Positions 62,964 to 64,000 of a DNA stretch of 64,000 nucleotides are shown one piece after another. Position 1 is the first letter of the stretch. Each line of letters starts with the position of its first letter. A program made the position numbers and the translations under genes. Source of the DNA: an uncultured Collinsella sp. (GTDB lineage Bacteria; Actinomycetota; Coriobacteriia; Coriobacteriales; Coriobacteriaceae); NCBI GenBank assembly GCA_958437935.1, contig CAUBPS010000012.1, positions 1 through 64,000 on the forward strand. Reading direction: 5' to 3'. The notes under the pieces were generated by a model that did no database searches, was not told where the DNA came from, and saw only the letters and a program-made list of their open reading frames with translations.

Positions 62964-64000
62964 TAACGATTCCTGCCGTGGCAGTGCTTAAACTTCTTAC
63001 CGCTACCGCACGGGCACGGGTCGTTGCGACCCACGTTGACGTACGGATCGTCGCTCTCGGACTTGCGATAGGTGGTCACCTTGCCACCGTTGTTGACGGC
63101 AGCCGGTCCGCCCTGGACAGCCGTGCGGGCCTGCACCTGCGCCTGCTTACGAAGCACGGAATCGCCGTTGTCGCCATCGACCTCGGCAGGACCCGAGAAC
63201 TGGGCGCCCTCGAGCGCGGGCTCCTCCTTATGCTCCACGGCACGCGGGGCAGCCTTGATCTCGATGCGCAGGACGGTGCGCAGGTAGTCCTCGTACATGG
63301 TGTCGACGAGCATCTGGAATGCGCCGTAGGCCTCGGTCTTGTACTCGACCAACGGGTCGCGCTGGCCAAAGCCGCGCAGGCCGATACCGGTCTTGAGGTA
63401 GTCCATCTCCTGCAGGTAGTTCATCCAGCGGGTGTCGATGACGCGCAGCATGACCTGAGTGTTGAGCTCGCGCATCAGGTCCTCGCCCAAGCGCTCGGCC
63501 TTCATGTTGTAGCACTTCTCAACATAGGCCAGAACGTCGGCCGCCAGGGCCTCAAAGTCCTCGTCGGGGAACTTGGGCGTGTCGATATGACCGGTGAGCT
63601 CCACGACCCACTTGCGCAGGCCCTCCAGATCGCGCTCGCCCTCGTGGCTGTCCTTGGTGCAGAACTCCTGCACGCAGCGGTACACGGTATCGTGCATGAC
63701 CTCGGTGATGTGATCGGTCAGGTCCTTGCCGTCCAGAATCTTGTTGCGCTCGGCGTAGATGACCTGGCGCTGCTTGTTCATGACGTCGTCGTACTCAAGG
63801 ACGCTCTTACGCATGGAGAAGTTGATACTCTCGACCTTGTGCTGGGCGCTCTCGACGGCCTTGGAGATGATCTTGTGCTGGATGGGCATGTCGTCGCCCA
63901 TGTCGGCCGTGACCATCATCTTGGAGACGCGGTCCATCTTGTCGCCACCGAACAGGCGCATCAGGTCGTCCTCGAGCGAGAGGTAGAACTGGGTCTCGCC
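62963..64000 (-). CDS. secA: protein translocase ATPase SecA, C-terminal part (cut by window edge)
   Basis: Only the last ~345 residues lie in the window; the N-terminus runs past 64000. Visible parts are FYLSLEDDLMRLFGGD, the helical scaffold/wing region with SVLEYDDVMNKQRQVIY, GIGLRGFGQRDPLVEYK, and the C-terminal zinc tail NDPCPCGSGKKFKHCHG (Cys-x-Cys-x8-Cys-His) that binds SecB or ribosomes. SecA drives export through SecYEG. It overlaps prfB by one base; secA-prfB is a common bacterial pairing. Confidence 0.96.
   Translation of the reverse strand, partial: GETQFYLSLEDDLMRLFGGDKMDRVSKMMVTADMGDDMPIQHKIISKAVESAQHKVESINFSMRKSVLEYDDVMNKQRQVIYAERNKILDGKDLTDHITEVMHDTVYRCVQEFCTKDSHEGERDLEGLRKWVVELTGHIDTPKFPDEDFEALAADVLAYVEKCYNMKAERLGEDLMRELNTQVMLRVIDTRWMNYLQEMDYLKTGIGLRGFGQRDPLVEYKTEAYGAFQMLVDTMYEDYLRTVLRIEIKAAPRAVEHKEEPALEGAQFSGPAEVDGDNGDSVLRKQAQVQARTAVQGGPAAVNNGGKVTTYRKSESDDPYVNVGRNDPCPCGSGKKFKHCHGRNR

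Overview
The window looks like a chromosomal segment of a high-GC, anaerobic, gut-type Actinobacterium of the class Coriobacteriia, most like Collinsella. This is inferred from gene content and protein style, not from a 16S gene. The signs are PTS sugar uptake, a complex [FeFe] hydrogenase, rubredoxin, a flavodoxin-ferredoxin protein, no respiratory chain genes, and GC-rich codon use throughout. Both window ends are cut: only the C-terminal part of secA is present at the right edge. No rRNA operon, prophage, complete insertion sequence or CRISPR array is visible.

Layout. 66-8844: an Rrf2 regulator divergent from cysK, then mnmA, an M42 peptidase, a FucO-type alcohol dehydrogenase, a DUF1275 membrane protein and a YgiQ radical SAM enzyme. 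8971-12977: a beta-glucoside operon (GH1 phospho-glucosidase, PTS EIIBC) divergent from its AraC regulator. 12986-14192: a CPBP protease and an orphan RelB/DinJ-type antitoxin. 14408-20486: one minus-strand operon with a GltD-like electron-transfer protein, an [FeFe] hydrogenase, an ABC binding lipoprotein and a fused ABC permease-ATPase. 20743-25230: an alpha-glucoside operon (EIIA, LicT-type antiterminator, EIICB, GH4 phospho-glucosidase) with a switch-like leader. 25574-32940: an EFR1-type flavodoxin-ferredoxin, a DEAD-box helicase with a long RG-rich tail, and an FHA protein next to a membrane Ser/Thr kinase. 33191-36307: a copper operon (copA, a CopZ-like chaperone, csoR) behind a CsoR-type operator. 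36454-48378: a zinc-ribbon membrane protein, an amidohydrolase, an unknown protein, gltB-gltD, gpmA and mntH. 48531-64000: rubredoxin, flavin reductase, smpB with a TPR-like protein, tRNA-Glu and tRNA-Gln, a stand-alone fragment-like protein, an ArsC/Spx-type protein, a VanZ-like protein, a serine recombinase, rnr, ftsE-ftsX, a split transketolase, a YitT protein, prfB and secA.

How the genes fit together. Two PTS permeases lack an EIIA domain, and the single glucose-type EIIA in the alpha-glucoside operon could serve both. Hydrogenase, rubredoxin, flavin reductase and ferredoxin genes fit fermentative redox balancing. Trans-translation and RNA decay (smpB, rnr), division (ftsEX), secretion (secA) and termination (prfB) form a housekeeping block at the right end.

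The least explained content is non-coding. Intergenic gaps carry several families of long perfect or near-perfect palindromes. The most striking is a pair of 120-130 bp hairpins (4263-4394 and 58376-58498) that share a conserved ~76-nt core but have unrelated outer arms, each fully self-complementary. Other families are a GTTGCGGTGAAATA palindrome (four copies), a TCTCAATCTGTAACA palindrome (four copies and one half copy) and a looser group of GGGAC-containing hairpins.
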